Shown: positions 43,893-54,772, counted from the first letter of the stretch. The stretch: 64,000 nt of DNA from Ancylobacter sp. Lp-2 (GCF_020523795.1 NZ_JAJALI010000015.1:1-64000), one strand, 5' to 3'. Program-made: numbers and translations. The notes: generated from the sequence alone by a model not told the origin.

Positions 43893-45881
43893 TCAGTTGG
43901 TGTCGTCGCTGCCGTCGCGGGAATTGCCGGCGACCTTGGGGCTGGGGCTGTGGTTGAGCAGCGTGTCGATACGGGTGCGCTCGGTGGAGAAGTCGGCGAG
44001 GATCTTGCCGTCGAGCGCGCGGCCACGCGGCAGGCGCACGCGCATCGGATCGACGAAGCGGCCGTTCACCAGCACCTCGTAATGCAGATGCGGGCCGGTG
44101 GAGAGGCCGGAGGAGCCGAGATAGCCGATGAGCTGGCCCTGGCGCACCCGCATGCCCTCGCGGATGCCCTTGGCGAAGCCGGACTGATGCGAATAGGTGG
44201 TCACATAGCCGTTGGCGTGCTGGATCTCGGTATGGCGGCCATAGCCCGAGCTCCAGCCGGCCTTCCGGATGATGCCGTTGCCGGCGGCGTAGATCGGCGT
44301 GCCGACCCGGTCGGCCCAGTCGACGCCGGAATGCATGCGCGAGAAGCCGAGGATCGGGTGGCGGCGCATGCCGAAGCCCGAGCGCAGCGTGCCACCGGCG
44401 ATCGGTTTGCGGACCAGGAACTTCTTCGCGCTCTTGCCGGTCTCGTCATAGAAGTCGAGCACGTTGTCGTCGGCCGTCTGGTAGCGGTAATAGCGCCGCT
44501 CCTCGCCGCCGACGGTGAGACCGGCATAGAGCACGCCGGCGGTGCCGCCGCCTTCCTCCGGGTCGAACAGCACCTCGAAGCTGTCGCCCGAGCGCACCCG
44601 GCGCTGGAAGTCGACGTCGAAGGAATAGATGCGGATCAGGTTCTCGATGACCGGGCGCGGCACGTCGTGGCGCAGCGCGGTCTCCCAGATGCTCTCATAG
44701 AGGGTGATGCCGCCACGTCCGCCGGCATCGTCGTCGCCATCGTCGGAGGGCAGGTCGGCGACCTCGACGTCATTGGGCTCCTCGACCGCGAGGAAGGTGC
44801 CCATGTCGGAGAGCGCGATGGTGCCCTCATGGCCCTGGTCGCTGAACACCCCAACGCGCAGCGGCACCGTGGCGCCGCCGGACGGATCGAGCAGCACCCG
44901 CAGCCGCAGGCCGGGGGTGAGCGGGCCGCGCAGCTCGGGAGTGGCGAAGGCCGCCGCCGCCGCCTTGGCGGACACGTCGGCGACGCCGAGATCCTTGAGG
45001 ATGGAGGCGATGCTGTCGCCTTTTTTGGTGACGACGGCGCGCTCGGTCCACTCATTGCCGCCGGACGCCTCGCCGGCTGACTTGCCGAAGGCGCTCATAT
45101 TGTCCGGCGTGTTGGCGAGCGCGGTGGGGTCGGCCGGGACGTTGGCAGGCGCGTAGCCGAGGGCGCCGCCGCCGAAGCTGGCCAGCGCCGGCATCGTCGC
45201 CTCGGCGAGCGGCATGCTGAACTCGGCGGTCTCGCGCACCTTCATCAGCACGTCTTCCATCGACAGTTCGGCCGCGAACTTCGTGGAGGGCGGCAGGCTG
45301 CCGAGGTCGCGCATCGTCAGGGTGAGCTCGCCGGTGGGCTCGGCCTGCGGCGTGTCGTCGTCCTGGTCGTCGGAAGAGGTATCGGCGATCAGCTTGGTCG
45401 GGTTGAAGCGCGGCACGTCGGCCGAGGCCGAGGTGACCGACTGGGCGAGATTGGTGCTCACCCGCGTCACCGCCCGCACCTTGATCACCTCGCGGTCGCC
45501 GTCCCGCGTGGTGGTGGACAGGCGCAGCGTCTGGCGGGCGTTGAAGCTCTCGTTGATGATCGACATGCGGTCGCCCTTGCGGGCGACATTGGACGGGCGC
45601 TCGCCGGCAGCCAGCGCGCCGCGCAGGGCGGAGCGCACCGTTTCGGGCGACTGGGCGAAGCGGTAGACCTCGTTGTCGAGCGCGGCATAGACCGCGCCGC
45701 CCATCAGCGCCGCGCCGCAAATGCCGGTGAGCAGGGTGGCCATCAGCCAGCGTATGGAGATGCGGCGGCGGTTGATCGGCTCCTCGGTGTCGCCGTCAAC
45801 GCCCAGCGGAGGCTCGTCGCCGAGATCGAACGCCGCGCCGCGCCAGCGTCGCAGGCCGTTTGCTCCGAGCCGCGTCTCCAA
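43893..45881 (-). CDS. M23 family metallopeptidase, membrane-anchored
   Basis: The 662-aa protein has a cytoplasmic N-terminus, one transmembrane helix at about 43-66, an acidic low-complexity middle and an OapA/LysM-like region (VVTKKGDSIASILKDLG). The C-terminal M23 lysostaphin-type domain has zinc ligands in RMHSGVD and HLHYE. It should cut peptide cross-links in peptidoglycan in the periplasm. All metal ligands are intact, so it is an enzyme and not an EnvC-like activator. The 266 nt upstream (45882-46147) hold its promoter region and no gene I can support. Confidence 0.88.
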   Translation of the reverse strand: METRLGANGLRRWRGAAFDLGDEPPLGVDGDTEEPINRRRISIRWLMATLLTGICGAALMGGAVYAALDNEVYRFAQSPETVRSALRGALAAGERPSNVARKGDRMSIINESFNARQTLRLSTTTRDGDREVIKVRAVTRVSTNLAQSVTSASADVPRFNPTKLIADTSSDDQDDDTPQAEPTGELTLTMRDLGSLPPSTKFAAELSMEDVLMKVRETAEFSMPLAEATMPALASFGGGALGYAPANVPADPTALANTPDNMSAFGKSAGEASGGNEWTERAVVTKKGDSIASILKDLGVADVSAKAAAAAFATPELRGPLTPGLRLRVLLDPSGGATVPLRVGVFSDQGHEGTIALSDMGTFLAVEEPNDVEVADLPSDDGDDDAGGRGGITLYESIWETALRHDVPRPVIENLIRIYSFDVDFQRRVRSGDSFEVLFDPEEGGGTAGVLYAGLTVGGEERRYYRYQTADDNVLDFYDETGKSAKKFLVRKPIAGGTLRSGFGMRRHPILGFSRMHSGVDWADRVGTPIYAAGNGIIRKAGWSSGYGRHTEIQHANGYVTTYSHQSGFAKGIREGMRVRQGQLIGYLGSSGLSTGPHLHYEVLVNGRFVDPMRVRLPRGRALDGKILADFSTERTRIDTLLNHSPSPKVAGNSRDGSDDTN

Positions 45882-46147
45882 CAGATCCTATCCCCGTGCT
45901 TCGCGGCGCTCCCTGGGCCGCCACTCAGAAATTGCGCGTCCGCTGGTTCGAACGTCCGTGTCTCATTGCCGCCGGGTCGGCAGCGGGCGGGACGATGCCG
46001 CCCCGGGCGCGCAACGTCAACCCGGGCGAATCCCGCCAGCGCTTCGGCGTCGTGCAGGATGTAAATCGCCGTCTCGCGGCGAAACCAAGGCGAGGGCGCG
46101 TGGACGCCCCCTCATTCCGCGTCGGTGGGGCATTGCGTGCCGACGGA

Positions 46148-47257
46148 TCACTCCGCGCTGGCGGACTTGCGGCGCAGCGGCGAGGCCATCGGCAGCGGCA
46201 CGCTGGCGAGCGTCGTGACGGTGCGCGATGCGGCGGCGCCGGGACGCAAAGGCAGCGGCTGCGACGTGGCGGCGGTGCCGGCGGCCACCAGGGCCTCGGT
46301 GCCGGGCGGCGTCTCCGGCACCGTCGGCGTGCCGTAGCGCTTGAAGAAGGACCAGATCTCGTTCGGCGCGTCGAGACCGCTGCGGCGCGGCCCGAGCAGC
46401 AGCGCGGCCAGGGCATCGCCGGCGTCGACCGACTGGGCGGGCGGCTGGTGGCCGCCGGCAATCTCGTAATAGGCCACCGCCGCGCCGCCGGCGCAGCGGT
46501 CGAAGCGGTAGATGCGGGTATTCGGCGCCTGGCTGACCTGGGCGGAAGCGCAACCGTCGATGCGGGCGAACAGCTCGGCGCTTTCCCGCGCCGACATCAG
46601 CCGGGCCCCCGGCGTCGGGCGGCCGAACATCGGCACGATGGGATCATAGGTGCCGTTCATCATCAGGATCGGCACCGGCTTCGACGGCCGGCAGGATTCC
46701 GCATAGCCGACCGGCACCGTCATCATCATGGTGGCAAAGGCGGCGAAGGCGTCGGCATGGCGGCAGGCGACGAAGGCGGTGAGGAAGCCGCCATTGGAGA
46801 AGCCCATGAGATAGGAGCGGCCGGGATCGGCCAGCCCCTGCGCGACGAGCTCGTCGCGCACCGCCAGCACGAAGCCGGCATCGTCGCGGGCATCGAGGAT
46901 CGGCAGGAAGCCGGCGACCGAGGCACGGCCGTCGTTCCAGATCAGGTTGATGCCCTTGGGATAGGCGACGACGAAGCCTTCGCGGTCGGCCACCGCGTCG
47001 AGATCGAGGTAGCGCTGCATGATGCTGGCCGGCTGCAGGGCGCCGTGCAAGGCGACGACCAGCGGCCGCGGGCCGGGCGGCAGATTCTTCGGAACATGCA
47101 GGATGTAGTTTCGCGTCGTGCCCTGAAACGCGATGGAGCGCTGCTGCGCCTGCGCGGCCGCGAACGGCCCAAGGAGGGCCGGCGCCAGCAACAGGGCCAT
47201 GACGGCAACACAAAATCGGCCAAGCCCCGACAGTCGGGCAAAACACGCACGCCGCAT
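46148..47257 (-). CDS. Secreted PHB-depolymerase-like esterase (LpqC family)
   Basis: The 369-aa protein has a signal peptide (cleavage about residue 38, AQA), oxyanion LVVALHGALQ, nucleophile GFSNGGFLTAF, Asp in NGTYDPIVP and His in AGGHQPP. This matches extracellular polyhydroxybutyrate depolymerase/feruloyl esterase-like enzymes (LpqC). The C-terminal 50 residues are low complexity. Divergent from sdhC across 236 nt. Substrate is not predictable. Confidence 0.82.
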   Translation of the reverse strand: MRRACFARLSGLGRFCVAVMALLLAPALLGPFAAAQAQQRSIAFQGTTRNYILHVPKNLPPGPRPLVVALHGALQPASIMQRYLDLDAVADREGFVVAYPKGINLIWNDGRASVAGFLPILDARDDAGFVLAVRDELVAQGLADPGRSYLMGFSNGGFLTAFVACRHADAFAAFATMMMTVPVGYAESCRPSKPVPILMMNGTYDPIVPMFGRPTPGARLMSARESAELFARIDGCASAQVSQAPNTRIYRFDRCAGGAAVAYYEIAGGHQPPAQSVDAGDALAALLLGPRRSGLDAPNEIWSFFKRYGTPTVPETPPGTEALVAAGTAATSQPLPLRPGAAASRTVTTLASVPLPMASPLRRKSASAE

Positions 47258-47493
47258 GCCGGTCCTCGCTCACGCCACCATTCGGCGGTCATTGACGCCG
47301 CCATTCCGTCAATTAAATGGCAAAGATGGTTAATGGTCCATGACCGGCGCGATTGCCTCCTGACAAGAGCGTCCGGCATCGCTAGGTTGCCCTTGCTGCG
47401 ACGCACCCAAAAACCTATAGACGTCGCCTTTGGAATGATTGCGAACTGCTATCGTTTCCGCTACGCACTCCGCATAGACTGAAGGACCTCGCA

Positions 47494-47895
47494 ATGTCCG
47501 ATATGCACGGCGCTGCCCGGCGGCCGCTTTCGCCGCATCTCCAGATTTACCGGCCGATGCTCACGATGATGATGTCCATCGTGCACCGAATTACCGGCGT
47601 GGCTCTCTATTTCGGCACCTTCCTGTTGGTCGTGTGGCTGGTGGCGGCGGCAAGCTCCCCCAACGCCTTCGCGACGGTGAACGCCGTCTATGGCAGCTGG
47701 ATCGGCCTCATCGTGCTGTTCGGCTTCAGCTGGGCGATGCTGCACCACATGCTGGGCGGCCTGCGCCACTTCATCTGGGACATGGGCCACGGCTTCGGGC
47801 CGGAGGCGCGCGAATTGATGGCCAAGCTGACCATCGGCGGTTCGGTGGCGCTGACGGTGCTGCTGTGGGTCGTCATCTTTGCGGTGAAGGGCTGA
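47494..47895 (+). CDS. sdhC: Succinate dehydrogenase cytochrome b556 subunit
   Basis: The 133-aa membrane anchor of complex II has RPLSPHLQIYRP at the start, SIVHRITGVALY in helix 1 (quinone-site Ser and Arg) and the heme-ligand His in WAMLHHMLGGLRHF. Begins the sdhCDAB operon, 4 nt before sdhD. The promoter lies in 47258-47493, shared with the divergent esterase gene. Confidence 0.93.
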   Translation: MSDMHGAARRPLSPHLQIYRPMLTMMMSIVHRITGVALYFGTFLLVVWLVAAASSPNAFATVNAVYGSWIGLIVLFGFSWAMLHHMLGGLRHFIWDMGHGFGPEARELMAKLTIGGSVALTVLLWVVIFAVKG

Positions 47896-47899
47896 AGTC

Positions 47900-48307
47900 A
47901 TGAGCGGATCTTCCGACTTCCCGGGCTCCTCGCTGCGCACGGTGCGCCGCCGCGTCGCCGGCCTCGGCGCCGCCCATTCCGGCACCCACCATTTCTGGCT
48001 GCAGCGCGTGACCGCGCTCGCCAATGTGCCGCTGACCCTTGCGTTTCTCGCGGTGCTGGTCTGCGTCGCCGGCGAGCCCCCCGAGCGGGTGCTGGCCACC
48101 ATCGGCCAGCCGATCGTGGCGATCATCCTTCTCCTCGCCATCGTCTCCATCACCACCCACATGCGGGCGGGCATGCAGGTGGTGATCGAGGACTACGTCC
48201 ATAACGAGGGCGCCAAGGTGCTCGCTTTGGTCGGCAACACCTTCTTCTGCGCCGCCATGGGCTGCGCCGGGGTGTTCGCGATCCTCAAGATCAGCTTCGG
48301 AGGCTAG
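47900..48307 (+). CDS. sdhD: Succinate dehydrogenase membrane anchor subunit
   Basis: The 135-aa three-helix anchor has an N-terminal [19 protein letters not shown] and a later [10 protein letters not shown], the alphaproteobacterial SdhD pattern. With SdhC it forms the quinone site and holds heme b. Starts at ATG 47900, 5 nt before sdhA. Confidence 0.92.
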   Translation: MSGSSDFPGSSLRTVRRRVAGLGAAHSGTHHFWLQRVTALANVPLTLAFLAVLVCVAGEPPERVLATIGQPIVAIILLLAIVSITTHMRAGMQVVIEDYVHNEGAKVLALVGNTFFCAAMGCAGVFAILKISFGG

Positions 48308-48312
48308 TTCCC

Positions 48313-50172
48313 ATGGCCGAGACCCATTCCGCCAACGGTTCTGCCGCCAACGGTTCCGCCGACCCGAAGGCCGCCTATCTGAACGGCGCCTACCCGATCA
48401 CCGACCACACCTATGACGTGGTGGTGGTGGGCGCCGGCGGCGCCGGCCTGCGCGCGGTGGTCGGCTGCTCGGAAGCCGGGCTGCGCACCGCCTGCGTCAC
48501 CAAGGTGTTCCCGACCCGCTCGCACACCGTGGCGGCGCAGGGCGGCATCGCCGCCTCGCTCGGCAATATGGGCGTCGACGACTGGCGCTACCACATGTAC
48601 GACACCGTGAAGGGGTCGGACTGGCTGGGCGATCAGGACGCCATCGAATATCTGGTGCGCCACGCGCCGGCGGCCGTCTATGAGCTGGAGCACTGGGGCG
48701 TGCCGTTCTCGCGCACCGAGGCCGGCAAGATCTACCAGCGCCCCTTCGGCGGCATGACCATCGACTACGGCAAGACCCCGGCGCAGCGCACCTGCGCCGC
48801 CGCCGACCGTACCGGTCACGCCATCCTGCACACGCTCTACGGCGCGGCGCTGAAGCACTCGGCCGAGTTCTTCATCGAGTATTTCGCCCTCGACCTGATC
48901 ATGGACGAGGATGGCCGCTGCCGCGGCATCGTCGCCCTGAAGATGGACGACGGCACCCTCCACCGATTCCGGGCGCAGACGGTGATCCTCGCCACCGGCG
49001 GCTATGGCCGCGCCTATTTCTCGGCGACATCAGCCCATACCTGCACCGGCGACGGCAACGCCATGGTGCTGCGCGCTGGCCTGCCCTTGCAGGACATGGA
49101 GTTCGTGCAGTTCCACCCGACCGGCATCTACGGCTCGGGCTGCCTGATCACCGAGGGCGCGCGCGGCGAGGGCGGCTACCTCACCAATTCCGAGGGCGAG
49201 CGCTTCATGGAGCGCTACGCGCCTTCCGCCAAGGACCTCGCCTCGCGCGACGTCGTCTCGCGCTCCATGACCATGGAGATCCGCGAGGGGCGCGGCGTCG
49301 GCAAGAACAAGGACCACATCTTCCTGCACCTCGACCATCTCGACCCGGCGATCCTGCATGAGCGCCTGCCGGGCATCTCCGAGAGCGCGAAGATCTTCGC
49401 CGGTGTCGACGTGACCAAGGAGCCGATCCCGGTGCTGCCGACCGTGCATTACAACATGGGCGGCATCCCGACGAACTTCCACGGCGAGGTCGTCACCAAG
49501 AAGGACGGCAACCCCGACCATGTGGTGCCTGGCCTGATGGCGGTGGGCGAATGCGCCTGCGTGTCGATCCACGGCGCCAACCGGCTCGGCTCCAACTCGC
49601 TGACCGACCTCGTGGTGTTCGGCCGCGCCGCCGCGCTGCGCTGCGCCGAGCTGCTCACCCCCGGTGACAAGCAGCGCGAATTGCCGGCCAATTCGGCCGA
49701 GCTCGCTCTGTCGCGGCTCGACCATTTCCGCAACGCCTCCGGCTCGACGCCGACCGCCGAGCTGCGCCTCTCCATGCAGAAGGTGATGCAGAACAACTGC
49801 GCGGTCTACCGCACCGGCGACGTGCTGCAGGAAGGCCGCAAGCTGATCGCCGACGTGTTCGCCGGCACCGACGACATCGACGTCACCGACCGCTCGCTGG
49901 TGTGGAATTCCGATCTCATCGAGACGCTGGAATATGACAACCTCATCTGCCTCGCCACGGTGACGATGGAAGGCGCGGCGGCGCGTACCGAGAGCCGGGG
50001 CGCCCATGCCCGCGAGGACTTCCCGGATCGCGACGACAGCAAGTGGATGAAGCACACGCTGGCCTTCGTCGATTTCGACACCCGCGCGGTGCGGCTCGAC
50101 GACCGTCCGGTGCACACCTACACGATGTCGAACGACATCCAGTACATCGAGCCGCGCAAGCGGGTCTACTGA
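48313..50172 (+). CDS. sdhA: Succinate dehydrogenase flavoprotein subunit
   Basis: The 619-aa flavoprotein has FAD loop [12 protein letters not shown], the flavin-linking His in [11 protein letters not shown], and catalytic residues around HPTGIYGSG and TEGARGEGG. It oxidises succinate to fumarate in the TCA cycle and respiratory chain. A short spacer [16 protein letters not shown] leads the protein. A 76-nt gap with a direct repeat precedes sdhB. Confidence 0.96.
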   Translation: MAETHSANGSAANGSADPKAAYLNGAYPITDHTYDVVVVGAGGAGLRAVVGCSEAGLRTACVTKVFPTRSHTVAAQGGIAASLGNMGVDDWRYHMYDTVKGSDWLGDQDAIEYLVRHAPAAVYELEHWGVPFSRTEAGKIYQRPFGGMTIDYGKTPAQRTCAAADRTGHAILHTLYGAALKHSAEFFIEYFALDLIMDEDGRCRGIVALKMDDGTLHRFRAQTVILATGGYGRAYFSATSAHTCTGDGNAMVLRAGLPLQDMEFVQFHPTGIYGSGCLITEGARGEGGYLTNSEGERFMERYAPSAKDLASRDVVSRSMTMEIREGRGVGKNKDHIFLHLDHLDPAILHERLPGISESAKIFAGVDVTKEPIPVLPTVHYNMGGIPTNFHGEVVTKKDGNPDHVVPGLMAVGECACVSIHGANRLGSNSLTDLVVFGRAAALRCAELLTPGDKQRELPANSAELALSRLDHFRNASGSTPTAELRLSMQKVMQNNCAVYRTGDVLQEGRKLIADVFAGTDDIDVTDRSLVWNSDLIETLEYDNLICLATVTMEGAAARTESRGAHAREDFPDRDDSKWMKHTLAFVDFDTRAVRLDDRPVHTYTMSNDIQYIEPRKRVY

Positions 50173-50176
50173 GCCA

Positions 50177-50230
50177 GCCTGCGGCAGCGGCCGCGCGCGA
50201 TTACCGACAGGCCTGCGGCATCGGCCGCGG
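50177..50230 (+). repeat. 34-bp-period direct repeat before sdhB
   Basis: GCCTGCGGCAGCGGCCGCG at 50177 recurs as GCCTGCGGCATCGGCCGCG at 50211, one mismatch in 19. It lies in the sdhA-sdhB gap. Both copies contain CGGCCG arms and could pair. Function unknown. Confidence 0.6.
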
Positions 50231-50248
50231 GAAAGGGATAAAGGCCAG

Positions 50249-51031
50249 ATGGTCCAGCTCACGCTTCCGAAGAACTCGCAGCTCGTTCCCGGCACGGTGT
50301 GGCCGAAGCCGGAGGGCACCAACCGGCTGACCGAATACCGCATCTATCGGTGGAACCCGGATGACGGGAAGAACCCGCATGTCGACACCTATTATGTCGA
50401 CCGCGACGATTGCGGGCCGATGGTTCTCGACGGCCTCATCTATATCAAGAACAAGATCGACCCGACGCTGACCTTCCGCCGCTCCTGCCGCGAGGGCATC
50501 TGCGGCTCCTGCGCGATGAACATCGACGGCACCAACACGCTGGCCTGCCTCAAGAGCATGGACGACGTGACGGCGAAGTCGGTCAACATCTACCCGCTGC
50601 CGCACATGCCGGTGGTGAAGGACCTGGTGCCGGACCTCACCCAGTTCTACGCCCAGCACGCCTCGGTGGAGCCGTGGCTGCACACCAAGACCCCGGCGCC
50701 GGAAAAGGAATGGCCGCAGGGCCGCCAGGACCGCGAGAAGCTCGACGGGCTCTATGAGTGCATCCTGTGCGCCTGCTGCTCGACCTCCTGCCCGAGCTAC
50801 TGGTGGAACGGCGACCGCTATCTCGGCCCGGCGGCGCTTTTGCAGGCCTATCGCTGGCTGATCGATAGCCGCGACGAGGCGACCGGCGAGCGGCTCGACG
50901 ACCTCGAGGACCCGTTCCGGCTCTATCGCTGCCACACCATCATGAACTGCGCCAAGGCCTGCCCGAAGGGGCTGAACCCGGCCAAGGCGATCGCCGAGAT
51001 CAAGAAGATGATGGTGGCCCGCCAGTTCTGA
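50249..51031 (+). CDS. sdhB: Succinate dehydrogenase iron-sulfur subunit
   Basis: The 260-aa protein carries three clusters: [2Fe-2S] in [13 protein letters not shown], [4Fe-4S] in [12 protein letters not shown] and [3Fe-4S] in [12 protein letters not shown]. It passes electrons from the flavin to quinone. Starts at ATG 50249 after a purine-rich GGGAAAGGGATAAAGG. Last gene of the operon; gluQ starts 115 nt later. Confidence 0.96.
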   Translation: MVQLTLPKNSQLVPGTVWPKPEGTNRLTEYRIYRWNPDDGKNPHVDTYYVDRDDCGPMVLDGLIYIKNKIDPTLTFRRSCREGICGSCAMNIDGTNTLACLKSMDDVTAKSVNIYPLPHMPVVKDLVPDLTQFYAQHASVEPWLHTKTPAPEKEWPQGRQDREKLDGLYECILCACCSTSCPSYWWNGDRYLGPAALLQAYRWLIDSRDEATGERLDDLEDPFRLYRCHTIMNCAKACPKGLNPAKAIAEIKKMMVARQF

Positions 51032-51146
51032 CGGCGGTTCTTCTTCTTTCGACGCGTCGATATGGCCGGGCTCGTCCCGGCCATATGCGTTTCGGGACCC
51101 GCGCGGCCTCTCGCCTGATGCCTCGTGAATGGCGTAGACACGAGCG

Positions 51147-52007
51147 ATGCCCCGCCCCGATCCCCGCCCCGTCTTCCGCTTCGCGCCGAGCCCGAATGGG
51201 CTGCTGCATCTCGGCCATGCGCGTTCGGCGCTGCTCAATGCCGAGATGGCGCGCGCGGCGGGCGGGCGGTTCCTGCTGCGCATCGAGGATATCGACGCCA
51301 CGCGCTGCCGGCCGGAGTACGAGGCGGCGATCTATGAGGATCTCGCCTGGCTCGGGCTCGACTGGGAGCGGCCGGTGCGCCGGCAGTCCGAGCATATGGA
51401 CGCCTACCGCGCCGCGCTGGCGCGGCTGGAGGCGATGGACCTCGTCTATCCGAGCTTCGAGAGCCGCGCCGAGATCCGCCGCGCGGTCGCCGCCCGGCCG
51501 GGCTGGTCGAGCGACCCGGACGGGGCGCCGCTGTTTCCGTTTTCCCGCGCGGCGATGGACGAGGCGGAGCGCCGCGAGCGGCAGGCGGCGGGCGAGCCCT
51601 ATGCGCTGCGGCTCGACATGGCACGCGCGGTGGCGCTGGTGGGGGAGGGGCTGAGCTGGCGCGAGGCGGGCGAGGCGGGGCCGGTGCCGGCCGACCCGGC
51701 GGCGTGGGGCGACGTCGTCATCGCCCGCAAGGAGACGCCGACCAGCTATCACCTCTCGGTGGTGGTCGACGATGCCGTGCAGGGCGTCACCCATGTGGTG
51801 CGCGGTGCCGACCTGAAGGCGGCGACCTCGGTGCATCGCCTGCTGCAAAGGCTGCTCGACCTGCCCGAACCGCTCTACCGCCATCATGCGCTGGTGCTCG
51901 ATGAGCAGGGGTGCAAGCTGTCCAAGTCGATCGGCTCGGAAAGCCTGCGTGACCTGCGCGCGCGCGGAGTGAGCGCCGCCGAGGCGCGGCACATGGCGCT
52001 CGGCTAA
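51147..52007 (+). CDS. gluQ: Glutamyl-Q tRNA(Asp) synthetase
   Basis: The 286-aa class I synthetase-like enzyme attaches Glu to queuosine in tRNA-Asp. HIGH motif is HLGH (21-24), followed by [10 protein letters not shown]; the KMSKS-type motif is KLSKS near residue 260. It lacks the anticodon-binding domain of GltX, as expected. The zinc-binding cysteines found in E. coli YadB (YPCHC region) are replaced here by YPSFESR, so the zinc site seems lost. Start ATG 51147; little ribosome site is visible. Confidence 0.9.
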   Translation: MPRPDPRPVFRFAPSPNGLLHLGHARSALLNAEMARAAGGRFLLRIEDIDATRCRPEYEAAIYEDLAWLGLDWERPVRRQSEHMDAYRAALARLEAMDLVYPSFESRAEIRRAVAARPGWSSDPDGAPLFPFSRAAMDEAERRERQAAGEPYALRLDMARAVALVGEGLSWREAGEAGPVPADPAAWGDVVIARKETPTSYHLSVVVDDAVQGVTHVVRGADLKAATSVHRLLQRLLDLPEPLYRHHALVLDEQGCKLSKSIGSESLRDLRARGVSAAEARHMALG

Positions 52008-52093
52008 GGATTGGCGTTTCCCGCTGCGTCAAGCCGATGTCATCGGCGGCGGCTATGCCTTCGCCGTCATCCGCCGGGGAAGGGAAACCGTCC

Positions 52094-53338
52094 ATGTCGC
52101 GCCCGCTGTCGATCCGCCTGCCACTTGCCGCACTCGCGCTCTCGCTTTTCGTCGCGCCGCTGGCGGCGCAGGAAGTTAGCCGGCTCGCCGAAGTCGGCCC
52201 GCGCCCGTTCCATCTCGTCGACACCATGAAGGACGGCCCGCTGAAGGATCAGCTGGCGCAGTGCAAGGGGCCGTTCACCACCAAGAATTTCTCGATCTCG
52301 CATCGCGGCGCGCCGCTGCAATTCCCCGAGCATACCCGCGAGGGCTATCTCGCCGCCGCGCAGATGGGCGCCGGCGTCATCGAATGCGACGTCGCCTTCA
52401 CCAAGGACCGCCAGCTGGTGTGCCGCCACGCCCAGTGCGACCTGCACACCACCACCGATATCCTCGCGCGGCCCGAGCTCGCCTCGAAGTGCTCGCAGGG
52501 CTTCCAGCCGGCCGACCCGGCGACCGGCCGCAAGGCCAGCGCCAAATGCTGCACCAGCGACCTGACGCTGGCCGAGTTCAAGTCGCTGAAGCCGAAGATG
52601 GACGCCGGCAACCCCGCCGCCACCACGGTGGCCGACTACATGAATTCGACGCCGCGCTGGCGCACCGACCTCTATGTCGACCGCGCGACGCTGATGTCGC
52701 ACAAGGAATATGTCGAGCTGGTCAAGTCGCTCGGCCTGAAGTTCACCCCGGAGCTGAAGGCGCCGGAAGTGACCATGCCGTTCGAGGGCAGCTACACCCA
52801 GGCGAACTACGCCCAGCAGCTGATCGACGAGTACAAGGCGGCCGGCATCGACCCGAAGGACGTCTACGCCCAGTCCTTCCAGCTTGACGACGTGCTGTAC
52901 TGGCTGAAGAACGCCCCGGAATTCGGCGCGCAGGCGGTGTATCTCGACGGTCGCGACGAGACCGACACCGGCTTCGACAACATGAAGGCGGAGAGCTGGA
53001 AGCCCTCCATGCAGGAGCTCGCCGACAAGGGGGTGAAGATCCTCGCCCCGCCGCTGTGGATGCTGGTCACGGCCAAGGACGGCAAGATCGTGCCCTCGCT
53101 CTATGCCGAGGAGGCCAAGAAGGCCGGGCTCGGGCTGATCTCCTGGTCGCTGGAGCGCTCCGGCCCGCTGAAGGATGGCGGCGGCTACTATTACCAGTCG
53201 ATCAAGTCGGTGACCGACCGCGACGGCGACACGTTCGCATTGCTCGACGTGCTGGCCCGCGACATCGGGGTGATCGGGGTGTTCTCCGACTGGCCGGCGA
53301 CCACCACCTTCTACGCCAATTGCATGAAGCTGAACTGA
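52094..53338 (+). CDS. Periplasmic glycerophosphodiester phosphodiesterase
   Basis: The 414-aa protein has a Sec signal ([20 protein letters not shown], cleavage about residue 27 after LAA) and a GDPD TIM barrel: [24 protein letters not shown] and [10 protein letters not shown] give the catalytic and metal residues. It releases glycerol 3-phosphate from glycerophosphodiesters. I chose the ATG at 52094 since it begins the signal and follows GGGGAAGGGA; the frame opens at 52037. It has several extra cysteines after the barrel start. Ends 88 nt before the convergent transporter. Confidence 0.9.
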   Translation: MSRPLSIRLPLAALALSLFVAPLAAQEVSRLAEVGPRPFHLVDTMKDGPLKDQLAQCKGPFTTKNFSISHRGAPLQFPEHTREGYLAAAQMGAGVIECDVAFTKDRQLVCRHAQCDLHTTTDILARPELASKCSQGFQPADPATGRKASAKCCTSDLTLAEFKSLKPKMDAGNPAATTVADYMNSTPRWRTDLYVDRATLMSHKEYVELVKSLGLKFTPELKAPEVTMPFEGSYTQANYAQQLIDEYKAAGIDPKDVYAQSFQLDDVLYWLKNAPEFGAQAVYLDGRDETDTGFDNMKAESWKPSMQELADKGVKILAPPLWMLVTAKDGKIVPSLYAEEAKKAGLGLISWSLERSGPLKDGGGYYYQSIKSVTDRDGDTFALLDVLARDIGVIGVFSDWPATTTFYANCMKLN

Positions 53339-53426
53339 GCCGAAGCAGGCCTGATTTCGTCGATCACCGCCCCCGCCGCACGGCGTCCGATCCGCCGGCG
53401 GCGGTCCTTAGGCCGGATTCGAGGCG

Positions 53427-54383
53427 TTAGCCGACGCCGAGGATCAGGAACCACACCGAGACGGTGAATAGGCTGAGCGCGGTCGACAGCGACACCGCGC
53501 TCGCCGAGGCGGTGACGCCGACGCGGTAGCGCTGCGCCAGCAGATAGGCGTTGATGCCCGAGGGCATCGCCGCGAACACCACCGCGACATCGGCCCATAC
53601 TTTCGGCATCGGCAACACCTGCACCAGCCCGAACACCAGCGCCGGGTGCACGACGAGCTTCAGCGTGGTCATCACCGCCGCTGGGGCGATGTCGCCGCGG
53701 ATCGGGTAGCGGTGCAAGGCGAGGCCGAGCGAGACCAGCGCGCAGGGCGAGGCGGACGCCGCCAGCATGTCGATGGTCTGCTTTAAGAGGCCGTCCGGCG
53801 CATAGCCGATCACCTTGGCGATGCCGCCGGCATAGATGCCGAGCAGGATCGGATTATAGGCCAGCTGCCGGCCGAGCTTCTTCAGCCCGGCGAGCGAGAG
53901 GCCGGAGGCGGCGCCCTCGGTGAGCACGGTGGCGACCACCATCATCACCGGCAGATGGATGGCGATGAGCAGGAACAGCGGCACCGCGCCCTCCGGCCCG
54001 AAGGCGGTGAGGATCAGCGGCACGCCGACGAAGACCGTGTTGGCCTGGCCGGAGGTGAAGCCCTGGATCACCGCCTCGGTATGGTCGCGGTGGAACAGTT
54101 TCCGCGCCGCGAGCATGCCGAGGGCGAACACCGTGAAGGCGCCGGTGAAATAGGCGATCCAGTAACCCCAGGGCTGGCCCTCGGCCGGCAATTGCGCCTC
54201 GGCCAGCGTCTTGAAGATCAGCACCGGCACGGCCAGCCCGAACACATATTCGGACAGGCCCTCCGCCGCCTTCTCGCGCAGCAGGCCGCCCCGGCTCGCC
54301 ACATAGCCGAGGCCGATCAGACCGAACACCGGCGCCACGAGGAAGGCGATGCCGCCCAGCTGGGCGCCGAGCTGTGCGAGCAT
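53427..54383 (-). CDS. AEC-family transporter
   Basis: The 318-aa auxin-efflux-carrier family protein has about ten helices, the first at about 12-32 (GIAFLVAPVFGLIGLGYVAS), and the typical AVPVLIFKTLAE and GQANTVFVGVPL segments. Bacterial members export malonate, malate or other organic acids. It follows the small ACT-like gene by 7 nt on the same strand. Substrate unknown. Confidence 0.85.
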   Translation of the reverse strand: MLAQLGAQLGGIAFLVAPVFGLIGLGYVASRGGLLREKAAEGLSEYVFGLAVPVLIFKTLAEAQLPAEGQPWGYWIAYFTGAFTVFALGMLAARKLFHRDHTEAVIQGFTSGQANTVFVGVPLILTAFGPEGAVPLFLLIAIHLPVMMVVATVLTEGAASGLSLAGLKKLGRQLAYNPILLGIYAGGIAKVIGYAPDGLLKQTIDMLAASASPCALVSLGLALHRYPIRGDIAPAAVMTTLKLVVHPALVFGLVQVLPMPKVWADVAVVFAAMPSGINAYLLAQRYRVGVTASASAVSLSTALSLFTVSVWFLILGVG

Positions 54384-54390
54384 GGATGCC

Positions 54391-54720
54391 TCAGGCCGCC
54401 GCTTCCGAGGAAGCTGGCGAAGAGGTCGATGAGGACGCCGGGGCGACGGCGGTGGAGACGAGGTGCGAGGAGCGCACCGGCACCATCACGTCGATGCGCG
54501 ACCACAGGCGCTCGGCGACCTCCACCGGGGCGGTGAAGGCGATCTCCGCCCGCATCGCGCCGAGATCGGCCATGTCCATGACGCCGTCGGCCGGGCCGTC
54601 CATGCGCACCCGGGTGGGCTGCACGTCGTGCACGGCGAAGGGTTCGAGCAGGCGCAGCATGAGATTGGGATGGGCATCGGCCTCGACCACGAGGCGATGA
54701 CGGAGAAGGGCGTAGGACAT
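54391..54720 (-). CDS. Small protein with possible ACT-like fold
   Basis: The 109-aa protein has residues 1-88 of alternating strands and helices (LLRHRLVVEADAHPNLMLRLLEPFAV...IAFTAPVEVAERLWSRIDVMV) that resemble a small ACT or IlvM-like domain, then a Ser/Ala-rich tail. Co-directional with the AEC gene 7 nt away, so probably one operon. I do not recognise it firmly. Three palindromes lie in its upstream region. Confidence 0.55.
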   Translation of the reverse strand: MSYALLRHRLVVEADAHPNLMLRLLEPFAVHDVQPTRVRMDGPADGVMDMADLGAMRAEIAFTAPVEVAERLWSRIDVMVPVRSSHLVSTAVAPASSSTSSPASSEAAA

Positions 54721-54772
54721 GGGAGCTAATCCGGGAATGACGAGAAAGGAGCTGGTGAGCGTCGGAACTCGC

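Noticed and set aside
45940-45965. Possible tRNA T-loop (GGTTCGAAC) in the gap before the M23 peptidase gene
   Set aside because: The flanking bases do not form the 5-bp T-stem and no anticodon or acceptor arms can be drawn around it.
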